Below are positions 6,857 through 15,664 of a DNA stretch of 18,590 bases, one piece after another. Below the pieces are notes generated by a model that worked only from the letters and a program-made list of their open reading frames with translations, was not told the DNA's origin and did not search any database. The translations under genes and the position numbers were made by a program. Location of the stretch: positions 1-18,590 of the forward strand of contig AUXH01000393.1 in the NCBI GenBank assembly GCA_000482145.1, written 5' to 3'. The first letter of the stretch is position 1; each line of letters opens with the position of its first letter. Origin of the DNA: Strigomonas culicis. Its lineage: Eukaryota; Euglenozoa; Kinetoplastea; Trypanosomatida; Trypanosomatidae.

Positions 6857-9800
6857 TCAGTCCCGGGGTGCGGCGGCCAGCAGGCTGTGCAGCTGCTGCC
6901 GCAGCGGGTCGCGGTCACCCTCGACCTCCGCGAGCCGCTTCTCCAGCGACGCGTTGACGCGCCGGAGGGCCTCCAGTTCCTCGCGCTCCGCGGCGTGGCT
7001 GCGCACGAGCAGCTCGCGCTCCTGCTGCGCCGCGGCCACCTTCGCCTCGAGGTACTGCACGTCGAGCTGCAGCCGCTGCGCGTCCTGCTCGTGTGTCTGC
7101 GCCTGCTCCCGCGCCACGGCGAGCTCGCGCTGCCGCGCGGCCAGCTCGTGGTCCAGCTCCACCGCCGCGGCGGCGTGCCGCTGCGCCGCGTCGCCCTCGC
7201 GCTTCTGCAGTGCGTCCGCGAGGGCGGCCGTTTCCTCGCGCACCCGCCGCAGGGACAGCTGCAGCCGCGCGGCCTCCTCCCGGCTCGCCGCGAGCGCCGC
7301 GTCGTGCTGCTGCTGCTGCCGCTGCGCGCGCTGCCGCGCGGCCGCCAGCTCCTCCTCCGCCGCGCCGAGGCGCAGCGTCGCGTCGTGCAGCTCGCGCCGC
7401 AGCTGCTGGAGCTCGGCGGCCTCCGCGCCGCCCTGCTGCGCGGCGCGACGCGCGTCCTCCAGCTGCGCCGCCAGCCGCGCCCGCTCAGCGGCCTGCTCGT
7501 GCGCCTGGGCGTCCAGCCTGCCCTCCACCTCGCGCAGCGCCGCCGCGTTTGCCTGGTACTGCTGCTGCGTCTCCGCGAGCTCTTCCCGCAGCCGCCGCGT
7601 GCGCTGCTGCTCCTGCGCCAGCTCGTCACGCGCGGTCTGCAGGTGCGTCTCCAGCGTCTGCGCGCGGTCGGCGACGAGCCGCAGGTCGCGCTCCAGCCGC
7701 GCCACCTGCGCCTTCGCCTCCGCGCGCAGCGCCGCGGCGGCCTCCGCCGTGAGCGTGCCGGCGGCGGCGGCGGCCGCCTGTACCTCCTGTAGCGCGAGGA
7801 ACATGCGGTACACGTAGGGGTCGACGCACAGCACCTCCGCCGTGCGCTCGTGCTCGTCCTCGAGGACGGAGGCAGTCAGCTGCGATGCGCCGGGCCGCTC
7901 GTAGTGGGCGAGCACCTTGCGCCGCACGCGTTCCCACGCGAGGTTCTGCCGGTCACACAGCTGCTCCACCGCCTGCGCCACATCCGCGAGCAGCTGCTGC
8001 AGGTTCGCGCCGAACACCTCCAGCGGCGCCTGCTGCGCGGGCGGCGCCGCGGCCACGCGCGCGTGCACCTCGGCCCCGGCCGCGCGCAGGGCGGCGCACA
8101 GGGTGTCCCAGCTGATGGAGGAGGTCGGCGCCTCGACAAGGTAGCGCTCCACCTGGCGCCGCCAGGCCTCCGCGCGGTCGCTTTCTTCCTGACACGCCGC
8201 GAGCTCCTGCGTGCGGTGGCGCAGCTTCGCCTCGAGGTCGTGCGCGCCCTGCGCGGCCGCGCGCGCCGCCTCGTAAAGCCGGTCCTGCTCCTCGCGCGCC
8301 GCCTGCAGCTCCGCCCGGAGATGGGCGGCGTCGCCCTCGCACGGGTCGCCGCGCGGCTCCGCGGCCGCGCCCAGGAGGGCCTGGCTCTGCTTCTTCAGCG
8401 CCGCGACGGTGGCGGCCGCGGTGGCAAGCTGCTGCTGCGCGTCGCGGCACTCCGCCTCGCGCTCGCGCAGCGTGCGGCGGCAGCCCTCCGCGTCCGCCGT
8501 CGCGCGCGCGGCCGTCGCGGACTGCGCCTGTAGCGCCTGTCGCGCGGTCTGGTGCTGCTCCTCCAGCTCCCGCAGCTGCTCGCGGAGGGCGCGGGCGGCG
8601 GCCTGCGCGCCTTGGAGCTGCGTCTCCCGCTGCCGCCCCTGCGCCTGGGCGACCTGCGCCTCCTCCGCCGCGGCCGCGCACCGACGGCGCAGCGCCTGGT
8701 TCTCCTTCCGCAGCTCCGGCAGCGCCTCCTCGAGCTCCGCCTTCACCGCGTAGAGCTCCTCCATCAGCTGGGCCTTGAGGCGGTGGGCCGCCTGCAGCTC
8801 CCGCTGCGTCTCCCCGTGCGTGCGCTGCAGCAGCTCGCGCAGGCCGCGCACCTCCTCCTGGTGCCGCTCGCGCGCTTCCTCCGCGTGCTGCTGGAGGCAC
8901 CGGCGGTCCTCCGCGGCGGCCGCCTCCGTGGCGCGCCGCGCCTCCTGTGCCGCGTCGAGCGCCTCCTGGAGGGCCAGCCGCTGGCCGCGTTCGTCGCTGC
9001 ATGCCTTCTGCAGCTCGCTGAGCTCTGCCTGCGCCTCCTCCGCCGCCGCGGAGGTGTTGTGGTGGTGGTGGACGGACCGCTCGCGTGCGACCTGCGCACG
9101 GCGCTGCTGGTGCAGCAGCGCCAGCTCCTCCTGGGCGCGCTCCAGCACATGCTGCAGGCGCTGCTGCTCCAGCCGCGCCTCCTGCTGAATGGCGGCCTTC
9201 TCCACCTCCGCCGCGTCGCTCGCGCGCTGGAGCTGCTGCCGCAGCGCGTCGCGCTCCGCCGCGGCCCCGCAGGCGAGCTGCTGCAGCCGCTCCAGCTCGT
9301 CGGAGGCGCCGCGGCGGTCGCGCTGCGTGGCGGCCTCCGCCTCCTCCGCGAGGCGCCGCGCCTCGGCCCGAAGCGACTGCAGCCGCCGCTGCAGCTCCGC
9401 GTTGTCGTCGGCCTGTGCCTGCAGATCGTCGGCGAGCTGCTGCTGCGCCGCCTCCGCCTCGTCCCGCTGCCGCTCGCCCTGCCGCACCCGCTGCTGCAGC
9501 GCGGCGGCGGCCGTGCCGACCTCCGCGACGAGGGTCGCGCCCTTGCGCAGTGCCTCTAGCAGCCACCCCAGCAGCGGCCCCTGCTGCGGCTGCTGCGTTT
9601 CGGGGGGCTTGAGGCGCGGCGGACCCGCCGCGCGCGCCTCGGCGGCGCTGCCAGACAGCACGTCGTCCTTCAGGTTGAACAGCTGGTTGATGACGCTCGT
9701 CGTGAGGTGCGTCGCGGCGATGAGGTCGGCGGAGGCCGGCAGGCGGTCCGTGTGCGCGAGCGCGTCGGCGAGCTGCTCGGTGCGCGCGCTGAGCGTCTGC

Positions 9801-10582
9801 TGCGCCCCTATCTCCCTCCGCGCCTGCTGCAGCTCCGTCTCGCGCTGCGCCATCTCGGCCGCGTGGGTGGCGGCGTCCTGCCGCAGGCACTGCACCTCGC
9901 CCTCGAGGGCGCGCAGCCGCGCCTGCCCTTGCTGGTGCTCATCCTTCCCCCTCTGTTCGCGCTGCCGCAGGTCGGCGCGCAGCGCCTCCAGCTCCTGCTG
10001 CATCTGGTCGCGTTTGTGCTCCCACACACGCTCGCGCTCCGCCCAGAACTGCCGCTCCTTCTCCACAATCTGCAGCTCCGTGCGGTTCAGCGCGGCTTGG
10101 TTGCGCTCCTCGCTCTGCTGCTGCTGCGCCGTCGCCGCGAGCGCCTGGCGCGCCGCGTCGCGCTCCTCCGCCAGCAGCAGGCACTGCTGCTTCATCTCGT
10201 CGATCTGCGCGAGCAGCTCCTGGCCGACGCCGATGCAGCGGTGCAGCTCCGCCTCCTTCGCGCGGAAGCGCTCTTCACTGCCGCGCAGCAGCGCATCGTA
10301 CTGCTGCAGCGCGCCCAGCGCGGCGGGGTACTGGTCGCGCAGCGCGGCCAGCACGGCGCTCGGAAGGTTCTGGAGCGGGCTGGCGACGCGCCAGCCGGTG
10401 GCCTGCGCGGGCCCCTTCTCACTATTCGCAGTGCCGCCCTGCGGCGGCGGCATGGATGGCAGGCTGGACCCCTCTCGCTGCGGCACGATGGCGCCCGTAC
10501 TGAGGTTTAGTGTTTGGCGCAGCTGTTTGGAGCGGCCGCTGCGCGCCTCGTAGATGATGGATCCGGAGGATTTGGGATCCAT
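6857..10582 (-). CDS. Large coiled-coil protein, 1,241 residues
   Basis: The ATG at 10582 follows a predicted splice acceptor by 20 nt. The extension to 10714 is translated CT/CA repeat and is not used. Residues 1-75 are Gly/Ser/Pro-rich. Long Ala/Gln/Glu/Arg/Leu coiled coils occupy about 75-265, 347-815 and 932-1232. They are separated by two less repetitive segments: about 267-346, containing SVINQLFNLKDDVL and a Pro-rich linker, and about 815-930, with Trp, Cys and Tyr and an apparently folded character. No motor, kinase or other catalytic signature is visible. Proteins of this type serve as cytoskeletal, basal-body or Golgi tethers; the sequence does not choose between them. The visible frame ends in AAAPRD at a TGA (6859-6857). 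The C run just before the stop and the hydrophobic segment in the next frame raise the possibility of a lost C-terminal membrane anchor. Confidence 0.85.
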   Translation of the reverse strand: MDPKSSGSIIYEARSGRSKQLRQTLNLSTGAIVPQREGSSLPSMPPPQGGTANSEKGPAQATGWRVASPLQNLPSAVLAALRDQYPAALGALQQYDALLRGSEERFRAKEAELHRCIGVGQELLAQIDEMKQQCLLLAEERDAARQALAATAQQQQSEERNQAALNRTELQIVEKERQFWAERERVWEHKRDQMQQELEALRADLRQREQRGKDEHQQGQARLRALEGEVQCLRQDAATHAAEMAQRETELQQARREIGAQQTLSARTEQLADALAHTDRLPASADLIAATHLTTSVINQLFNLKDDVLSGSAAEARAAGPPRLKPPETQQPQQGPLLGWLLEALRKGATLVAEVGTAAAALQQRVRQGERQRDEAEAAQQQLADDLQAQADDNAELQRRLQSLRAEARRLAEEAEAATQRDRRGASDELERLQQLACGAAAERDALRQQLQRASDAAEVEKAAIQQEARLEQQRLQHVLERAQEELALLHQQRRAQVARERSVHHHHNTSAAAEEAQAELSELQKACSDERGQRLALQEALDAAQEARRATEAAAAEDRRCLQQHAEEARERHQEEVRGLRELLQRTHGETQRELQAAHRLKAQLMEELYAVKAELEEALPELRKENQALRRRCAAAAEEAQVAQAQGRQRETQLQGAQAAARALREQLRELEEQHQTARQALQAQSATAARATADAEGCRRTLREREAECRDAQQQLATAAATVAALKKQSQALLGAAAEPRGDPCEGDAAHLRAELQAAREEQDRLYEAARAAAQGAHDLEAKLRHRTQELAACQEESDRAEAWRRQVERYLVEAPTSSISWDTLCAALRAAGAEVHARVAAAPPAQQAPLEVFGANLQQLLADVAQAVEQLCDRQNLAWERVRRKVLAHYERPGASQLTASVLEDEHERTAEVLCVDPYVYRMFLALQEVQAAAAAAGTLTAEAAAALRAEAKAQVARLERDLRLVADRAQTLETHLQTARDELAQEQQRTRRLREELAETQQQYQANAAALREVEGRLDAQAHEQAAERARLAAQLEDARRAAQQGGAEAAELQQLRRELHDATLRLGAAEEELAAARQRAQRQQQQHDAALAASREEAARLQLSLRRVREETAALADALQKREGDAAQRHAAAAVELDHELAARQRELAVAREQAQTHEQDAQRLQLDVQYLEAKVAAAQQERELLVRSHAAEREELEALRRVNASLEKRLAEVEGDRDPLRQQLHSLLAAAPRD

Positions 10583-10602
10583 TTGATATTCCTTCACAGC
10601 TA

Positions 10603-10650
<48 letters not shown>

Positions 10651-10675
10651 CGTGGGGAGAGAGAAAAAAAAAAGA
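10603..10675 (-). promoter_or_regulatory. Predicted trans-splice acceptor for the coiled-coil gene
   Basis: On the minus strand a T run and a (CT)n run are followed by (AC)n ending in CAG, with AG at 10604-10603. The 5' UTR is 20 nt. Here a microsatellite itself supplies the polypyrimidine tract. Confidence 0.65.
10604..10650. repeat. Compound microsatellite (TG)n-(GA)n
   Basis: Plus strand: TG repeats at 10604-10625 run straight into GA repeats to 10650. In the transcribed sense this is (CT)n then (CA)n immediately before the predicted acceptor AG. Confidence 0.95.
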
Positions 10676-11385
10676 GTAACGAGATGTGCACCTTTTTGTT
10701 TCTTCGTTTTTCACTTTAGTGTATGTAATTCATAAGAAGAGAACACACGAACGTACATAAAGGACATTCCATTGCATCTTTTTGTTGTTTTCGTTGAGAA
10801 GAAGTACAAAAAAAAAATAACATATTCACTCTTCTTTTTTAAATTCTTTTTACATATACATCTAAAATATCTTTTTTTTTCCACAGAATAAACATCACAG
10901 TGAATAACAAGGAAATAAAAAGGAGAAAAGAAAACACGAAAAAGAAAAGGTTTCACAACAATCTGGATACATTCTCATGAGCAAAGAGTAGATGAGAGAG
11001 TTACGAACCATACATCACCAACAAAATAAATAGCTAAATACAAAAGTGATAATTAAAAAGAATCAACAGTAAAGTCTAAAAGCAACTTGGTTGTTACTCT
11101 TCAACACCCACCACCACCTCTTTCTGTATCGCAAGTAGTATAGTACGCACGAAAGAGTGAGCAAGACTATCACAAAAAAAAAAAAACCAGAAGAAGATGA
11201 AAATAATGAAATATATAAGAATTATATTAAACCTCTATTGCACAGAAAGATAAGAGGAAAAAAAATGAAATAAACATACATAGGTACCATTTTATTTTGC
11301 TCTCTCTTTCTCTCTAATATATATATATATATATATATGAAACAACAACAACAAACAAAAAACACGAGACGGAAGAAAAGGGAAG

Positions 11386-13539
11386 CTAGTTGTTATTCAA
11401 CACCAGCATGTCGGCGCCCATCACCTGTTTGATGGCCTGGTCCACGTTCGCCTGGCGTCCCGCGGAGCTGCCCGGGGGAGCCGCATCGCGCAGACTCGCG
11501 AGCTTGCCCTCGAGGATGCGGCGCAGGCTGTTGAACCAATCTACCTGCTGCACGTTCGTGTCGTGGTTCTCATCCACGTCGCGGCGGCGAGTCTGCAGGT
11601 CCTTCGTGCGGGCCTCCAGCTGCTTGGTGACATCCGCAAAGTAGTCGCTGTACGTCTTGTACTGGGGGTCGAGCGACAGCTCCGGCTGGCTGCGGAAGGC
11701 GCGTTCCTCCGCGGCGCGCTTCACCTGTGCGGCCAGCAGCACAGACTGCGTGCGCACGCGGTGGAAGAGGGACTCGTTCGCGTTGCGCTCCTCCTTGAGG
11801 CGGGTCACGTCATCGTCGAGCTTCTGGATGTCCTCCATGAGCAGCCCCTTCTGGTAGTCGTACTGCGACTTCTTGTCGGACCACTCCTCCTCCACCTCGG
11901 CCGCCGTCTGGCGCACCGTGCGCAGCTCGTTGATGAGCGGCGCGAGCCGGGTGCGCCCCTCGCGGATGGCTAGCGTGAAGTCCTGCACGACGCGCGAGAG
12001 CTCCTCGAGGGTCTTGCCCTTCACCTCCTCGATCGTGTCCTTCTCAGCGGTCAGCTTGGACAGCGCCTCGACCGTGCGGCTGTAGCCCTGCAGCCCCAGC
12101 TTGCTCTCGAGGTTGCCTATGATCTTGTCAAGCTCGTCGAAGCGCTCCTGTAGCGCCTGCTGCGTGTAGGTCAGTACGCCCCACTCCGCGCGCTGCTCCG
12201 CCAGCCGCGTGCGCATGCCCTCCGTCGCCGCCTTCTTCGCGCGCACCTGGTTGGAGAACTCGCGGAAGTCGTCGCCCTTCAGCATGTTCGTCGCCTGGCG
12301 CAGCTGCTCGATGCGGCTCTCGCGCTCGCGGATCGCCGTGAGCGCGCGGTTGTTGTCTGCCTGCAGCGAGCCGAGCTCCGCGAGCACCTCCGCCTTGCGG
12401 CCTTGCACGCGCTGCACCTGCTGCTTGATGGTCGCGATGGAGGAGCCATCCTCGCCGGGCCGCTGGCGGTCGCGCACCTTGTCGTGCAGTTTGCGCAGCG
12501 CGTCGTCTAGCTGGCGCTCCTCCGACGTGAGGGCGGCCATGTCCAGCGGCTCCGAGAGCAGCTTGTTGAGCTCCGCGTTCTCCCGCTGCTTCGCGTCGAT
12601 CTCGAGCGGCAGCTGCTCCTCTAGTTTGATCTTGTTCGTCTGGATCTCGTCCTTCATGCGCCGCACCATGATGTCGACGCGCCCGTCCGCCGCGTCGCGG
12701 CGGAGGTTCTGGAGACGGTTGCTCATCTCCGTGTTGCGCATCTCGATGGAGATCTTCGCCTGCTGCTGCTCGACCTTCTTCTCGGAGAGCTTCGTGTCGT
12801 CCTCGAGGGCGAGGCGCAGCAGCTTGCAGGCCTCCAGTAGCGCGTCCTTGTTGGGCACGTTCGCGAGCTTCTTCTCGGCGGCCTGCACGTACTGCTGCAG
12901 GCGCTCCTTCTCCTCCTCGAGCGCGGCCACCGTGCGGCGCGTCTCGGCAGGGTCGGCGAAGGCGGCCCGCAGCGCCTCGACGCGCTTGTGGATCTGCACA
13001 AAGGACGTGCGGAGCTGCTGGTACTGCCCGAAGATGGTGCGCACGTCCTCGTCCGTCGCGCGGATGTCCTCCGGCACCTCGATGGGCTGCAGGAAGCGCG
13101 AGAGGTATACGCGCTTCTCGTTCTGCTGCATGTGCGTCAGCACCCAGTACATGGTCGGGTACACGACGGTCGGCTCCGCCGCCGCGAAGCTGGCCGGGAA
13201 GCTGGACTGGATGAGGACGGGGATGCGGTAGCCCAAGGTCTTGGTGAGGAAGTCTATCATGCGCGGCATGGCCTCATCCTTGTTCGCCGTCTCCATGTCC
13301 ATCTGCATAGACGGCAGCAGGGTCGCGAAGATGTCGTTCACCACCTGCAGCAGCTTGTTGCCGCGCAGCCCGTCGAAGTCGACGAGGGAGTACTTGCGGT
13401 TGAGCGTGCTGTTCACGTGCTCCACGACATACTGCAGCAACTCCTCCGGCGTGAGGTCCTCCGCGGCGGGCGCCTGGGACTCCGCCTTGGCTCCGTCAGC
13501 GGCACCGGCAGCGGCAGCGGCATTCGTGAGGTTGAACAT
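11386..13539 (-). CDS. IFT81: Intraflagellar transport protein 81 (IFT-B core)
   Basis: The product is 717 residues (human IFT81 has 676). An Ala-rich extension (residues 5-28) precedes a calponin-homology-like domain (about 30-158) containing YSLVDFDGL, LLQVVNDI, VVYPTMYWVL and RVYLSRFLQPIEVP. These align with the human YNLITFDSL, LLQVLSD, VIYPVLHWLL and RAYLARFLIKLEVP. The rest is coiled coil with further matches: MEEEKDQL to LEEEKERL, the LKGDEF block as MLKGDDFREF, ISGYSYTQEEL as LQGYSRTVEAL, and DEKKSQYD as SDKKSQYD. IFT81 pairs with IFT74 in the IFT-B train, and its CH domain binds tubulin as cargo for flagellum assembly. Basic residues near the CH-domain end (EKRVYLSR) are kept. The ATG at 13539 is preferred; the reading frame extends upstream but has no other ATG after the predicted splice site. 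No other IFT gene is adjacent. Confidence 0.95.
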   Translation of the reverse strand: MFNLTNAAAAAGAADGAKAESQAPAAEDLTPEELLQYVVEHVNSTLNRKYSLVDFDGLRGNKLLQVVNDIFATLLPSMQMDMETANKDEAMPRMIDFLTKTLGYRIPVLIQSSFPASFAAAEPTVVYPTMYWVLTHMQQNEKRVYLSRFLQPIEVPEDIRATDEDVRTIFGQYQQLRTSFVQIHKRVEALRAAFADPAETRRTVAALEEEKERLQQYVQAAEKKLANVPNKDALLEACKLLRLALEDDTKLSEKKVEQQQAKISIEMRNTEMSNRLQNLRRDAADGRVDIMVRRMKDEIQTNKIKLEEQLPLEIDAKQRENAELNKLLSEPLDMAALTSEERQLDDALRKLHDKVRDRQRPGEDGSSIATIKQQVQRVQGRKAEVLAELGSLQADNNRALTAIRERESRIEQLRQATNMLKGDDFREFSNQVRAKKAATEGMRTRLAEQRAEWGVLTYTQQALQERFDELDKIIGNLESKLGLQGYSRTVEALSKLTAEKDTIEEVKGKTLEELSRVVQDFTLAIREGRTRLAPLINELRTVRQTAAEVEEEWSDKKSQYDYQKGLLMEDIQKLDDDVTRLKEERNANESLFHRVRTQSVLLAAQVKRAAEERAFRSQPELSLDPQYKTYSDYFADVTKQLEARTKDLQTRRRDVDENHDTNVQQVDWFNSLRRILEGKLASLRDAAPPGSSAGRQANVDQAIKQVMGADMLVLNNN

Positions 13540-14176
13540 GAGCCTAGGTGCCTTTTTGTGTCCTTTTTGATTTTTTTCTGTTTTACAATCTATCACTTGC
13601 TTTTTTTATTAGCTGCGGTGCAGCGGTGGGGGTGAGAGTAGAAAGAGAAGGATGAGGGAATGTGTAGGTAGTCGCGTGCATACACATCACAGAGTCAAAG
13701 GGACGGCGCACTCACACCATCGAAAACCATAGTACGAAGACGGTAGGCTAACCTAACGAACAAATAAAAATGCAACATATAGATGAGAACTGCAGTATGA
13801 TAATAAAAAAATGAGAAGAATTCAACGCGCTGTATGAAAAATAATAATAATAAAATGAAACATGCAAAAAAAAGAAAAGAGCAAAACACATTCTGGTGCA
13901 TAAGTGACGTGGTCAATTATTATGATTATACCTTTTTTTCTTTTTACTTTCGCTCAGTTCCTCTTTTTATATGTAAAATGTGGAAAAGAGATTCTAGTTG
14001 AGTCGCTCAAACACTATGTCAACTGCATCCATATAGGTATGTATATATTTATACGTTTTCTGCCGTATCCTTGTATGCAGACAGAAAAATATAGCAAAGA
14101 GCAATCATTAGCAAGAGAAAAAAGAAAAAGAAAAAAAAAACCGTGAGACGCTACTCGTGCTGCGGCCCACCGCCAC
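13540..14176. other. AT-rich intergenic spacer
   Basis: It contains A runs, AAT repeats near 13840-13853 and T-rich stretches, plus the splice signal for IFT81 at its left end. Short frames here are AT-rich and not credible. No RNA gene was recognised. Confidence 0.65.
13613..13660 (-). promoter_or_regulatory. Predicted trans-splice acceptor for IFT81
   Basis: Minus strand CCCTCATCCTTCTCTTTCTA followed by CTCTCACCCCCACCGCTGCA and then CCGCAG, with AG at 13614-13613. The 5' UTR is 73 nt, A-rich and without an upstream ATG. Confidence 0.65.
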
Positions 14177-14965
14177 TCACGCACGCTTGAGGCGCAGCAG
14201 GCGCTGGTCAATCGCGTCGCGGGGCTGCGTCAGGGGCGGCAGGAAGAGCCCGGACGGCGTCACGACGCAGCCCGGCGCGCCCTTCTGCAGCGACGGGTCC
14301 ACCGCCGTGGGGCCGCCGCTGGCCGCCGCCGCGGAGGCGACGATGCCGTTCGGGTCCTTCAACTTATCCTCGTCGAAGTTCTCCAGCTGGTACTCCGTCG
14401 CGATGTTGCGCAGGTACGCGATGCACTTCTCGTTCGGCGGCGTGTACATGCCGAGCCGCTCCATCATCCGCTGGTTGACGGAGTACTCCGTGTTGCTCAA
14501 GGCCATCTGCACAAAGTCCTTGCCGAACTTTCCCTCGAAGGTCTTGCGCAGCGTCGCCAGCTCCGGCACCGTGTCACCGACGCGCGCGCTGGCCCAGAGC
14601 ACGGAGGTGATGGCCTCCTTCAGCTCCGGCGGGCACGCGGAGCTCGGGTCGCGCTTGTTGTGCGCGTCACGCAGCGGCTTGCTCTCCGCGATGAGCTGCA
14701 CGCGGTTCGCCAGCAGGTCGAGGAAGAGCGACAGCACCTCGTAGCCTTCGATGTTGACGTCCTCGCGGATGCAGCTCTCAACGCGGATGCGGGCGCCATC
14801 GTACTTGCCGATCGCCAGCAGCTCCGCAATGCCGCGGCGCTGTACCTTCACACTGTTTACTAGCTTGTTCTTCTGCATCCCGAGCCGCGTCGTGCACATG
14901 CGGATCGTCGCCTTCACCTTGGAGGTGTCGAACCCTTTGCCGACCAGATCACTGAACTTCTGCAT
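14177..14965 (-). CDS. IST1: IST1-like regulator of Vps4 / ESCRT-III-like protein
   Basis: The product is 262 residues. The N-terminal two-thirds has the IST1 (DUF292, ESCRT-III-like) helical pattern: TSKVKATIRMCTTRLGMQKN, then a long basic helix, then LLAIGKYDGARIRVESCIRE and NIEGYEVLSLFLDLLANR. It continues to a conserved block near 130-170 (SVLWASARVGDTVPELATL, FGKDFVQMA). After a Pro/Ala/Gly linker the protein ends in a helix whose pattern I252-x-x-R255-L256-x-x-L259-K260 fits a MIM1 motif, the element that binds MIT domains of Vps4 and related proteins. IST1 works at endosomes and in membrane scission by regulating Vps4. Human IST1 is longer (about 360), mainly in the linker. The start at 14965 is the first ATG after the likely splice site. 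Assignment to the family is firm. Confidence 0.92.
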   Translation of the reverse strand: MQKFSDLVGKGFDTSKVKATIRMCTTRLGMQKNKLVNSVKVQRRGIAELLAIGKYDGARIRVESCIREDVNIEGYEVLSLFLDLLANRVQLIAESKPLRDAHNKRDPSSACPPELKEAITSVLWASARVGDTVPELATLRKTFEGKFGKDFVQMALSNTEYSVNQRMMERLGMYTPPNEKCIAYLRNIATEYQLENFDEDKLKDPNGIVASAAAASGGPTAVDPSLQKGAPGCVVTPSGLFLPPLTQPRDAIDQRLLRLKRA

Positions 14966-15664
14966 GGCGAGGATGTATGTATATGTATATTTATTTGTAT
15001 ATATATATATATATATATATACAGATTATGTGTTTAAACAAGAAAAAGTTAACTGTGTGCTCGTATTATTGATAATGAATGAACACAAAAAAACTAAGCC
15101 CCGATAATAATAATAACTATGATAAAACCAACTGGAATGTATAAGCAGATGGGTACACATCAGAATATAGGGAGAAGAATAAATATGTTTATATCCACAT
15201 TTTTTATGTTGTATTTTCTGTATGTATAGCATATACAGCATCAACAGCTACACGCAATACACAGACAAACATGCGTATATATGTGTGTATTTAATCTTAG
15301 TTTGATAAGAAAACCAACACAAGGGAAAAGCCGCCCATGTCGTAGTTTTGTTTTTCACAGAGCCCATTCGTCATGTCTGCCTTCTGCGTCCAAAGAAGCC
15401 TTATTGCGCTCCTGACTTATCCAATAAACAGAGCCTTCTGTCCTTTTTTTCTTCTTTTTCTTTTCTTTCCTTCTTTATTTATTAGCTTGACAATCTACAT
15501 ATCCGTATCTTCTTCCCCTTGTTGTTTTCATTGCTATATATGGTTGCTGCTGTTACATCGCAAAACGTGAAGAGAGAGAGAAAGAGAGAGATTAAAAAAA
15601 AAAGCAATTATACTAATAATTAAGGAAAAAAAAAGAAAAAAAGTAGATGATGTTTTTTTTTTTT
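14966..15664. other. AT-rich intergenic spacer
   Basis: It holds a (TA)n tract at 14998-15021, AT-rich unique sequence, GA-rich repeats at about 15570-15591 and A/T runs up to the p24 stop codon. No gene is supported. It should contain the p24 3' UTR and the IST1 5' signals. Confidence 0.65.
15053..15105 (-). promoter_or_regulatory. Possible trans-splice acceptor for IST1
   Basis: A minus-strand T-rich stretch (CTTAGTTTTTTTGTGTTCAT) is followed by GAGCACACAG with AG at 15054-15053. The 5' UTR would be 87 nt, including the (TA)n tract, with no upstream ATG. The polypyrimidine tract is weaker than at the other genes. Confidence 0.35.

Larger units (their letters stand above)
10583..11385. other. 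AT-rich intergenic spacer, the longest here
   Basis: About 0.8 kb with many A and T runs (for example 10808-10817 and 11174-11186), an (AT)n tract at 11317-11338 and AAC repeats near 11343. It holds the 3' UTR of the IFT81 gene and the 5' signals of the coiled-coil gene. No credible ORF or RNA gene was recognised. Confidence 0.65.

Noticed and set aside
6770..10553. Several long plus-strand ORFs opposite the coiled-coil gene (for example 9189-10553 and 6770-7792)
   Set aside because: They are antisense shadows of a GC-rich gene. Their products are Arg/Ala/Ser/Leu low complexity with no family resemblance, and no plus-strand splice signal supports them.
10583..10714. N-terminal extension of the coiled-coil protein to 10714
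   Set aside because: It encodes repeated Ser-Leu and Thr-His from the CT/CA microsatellite, upstream of the predicted splice site.
15026..15244. Small AT-rich ORF on the minus strand in the IST1-p24 spacer
   Set aside because: Its Tyr/His/Ile-rich composition and AT-rich codons are unlike any gene here, and there is no splice signal or similarity.
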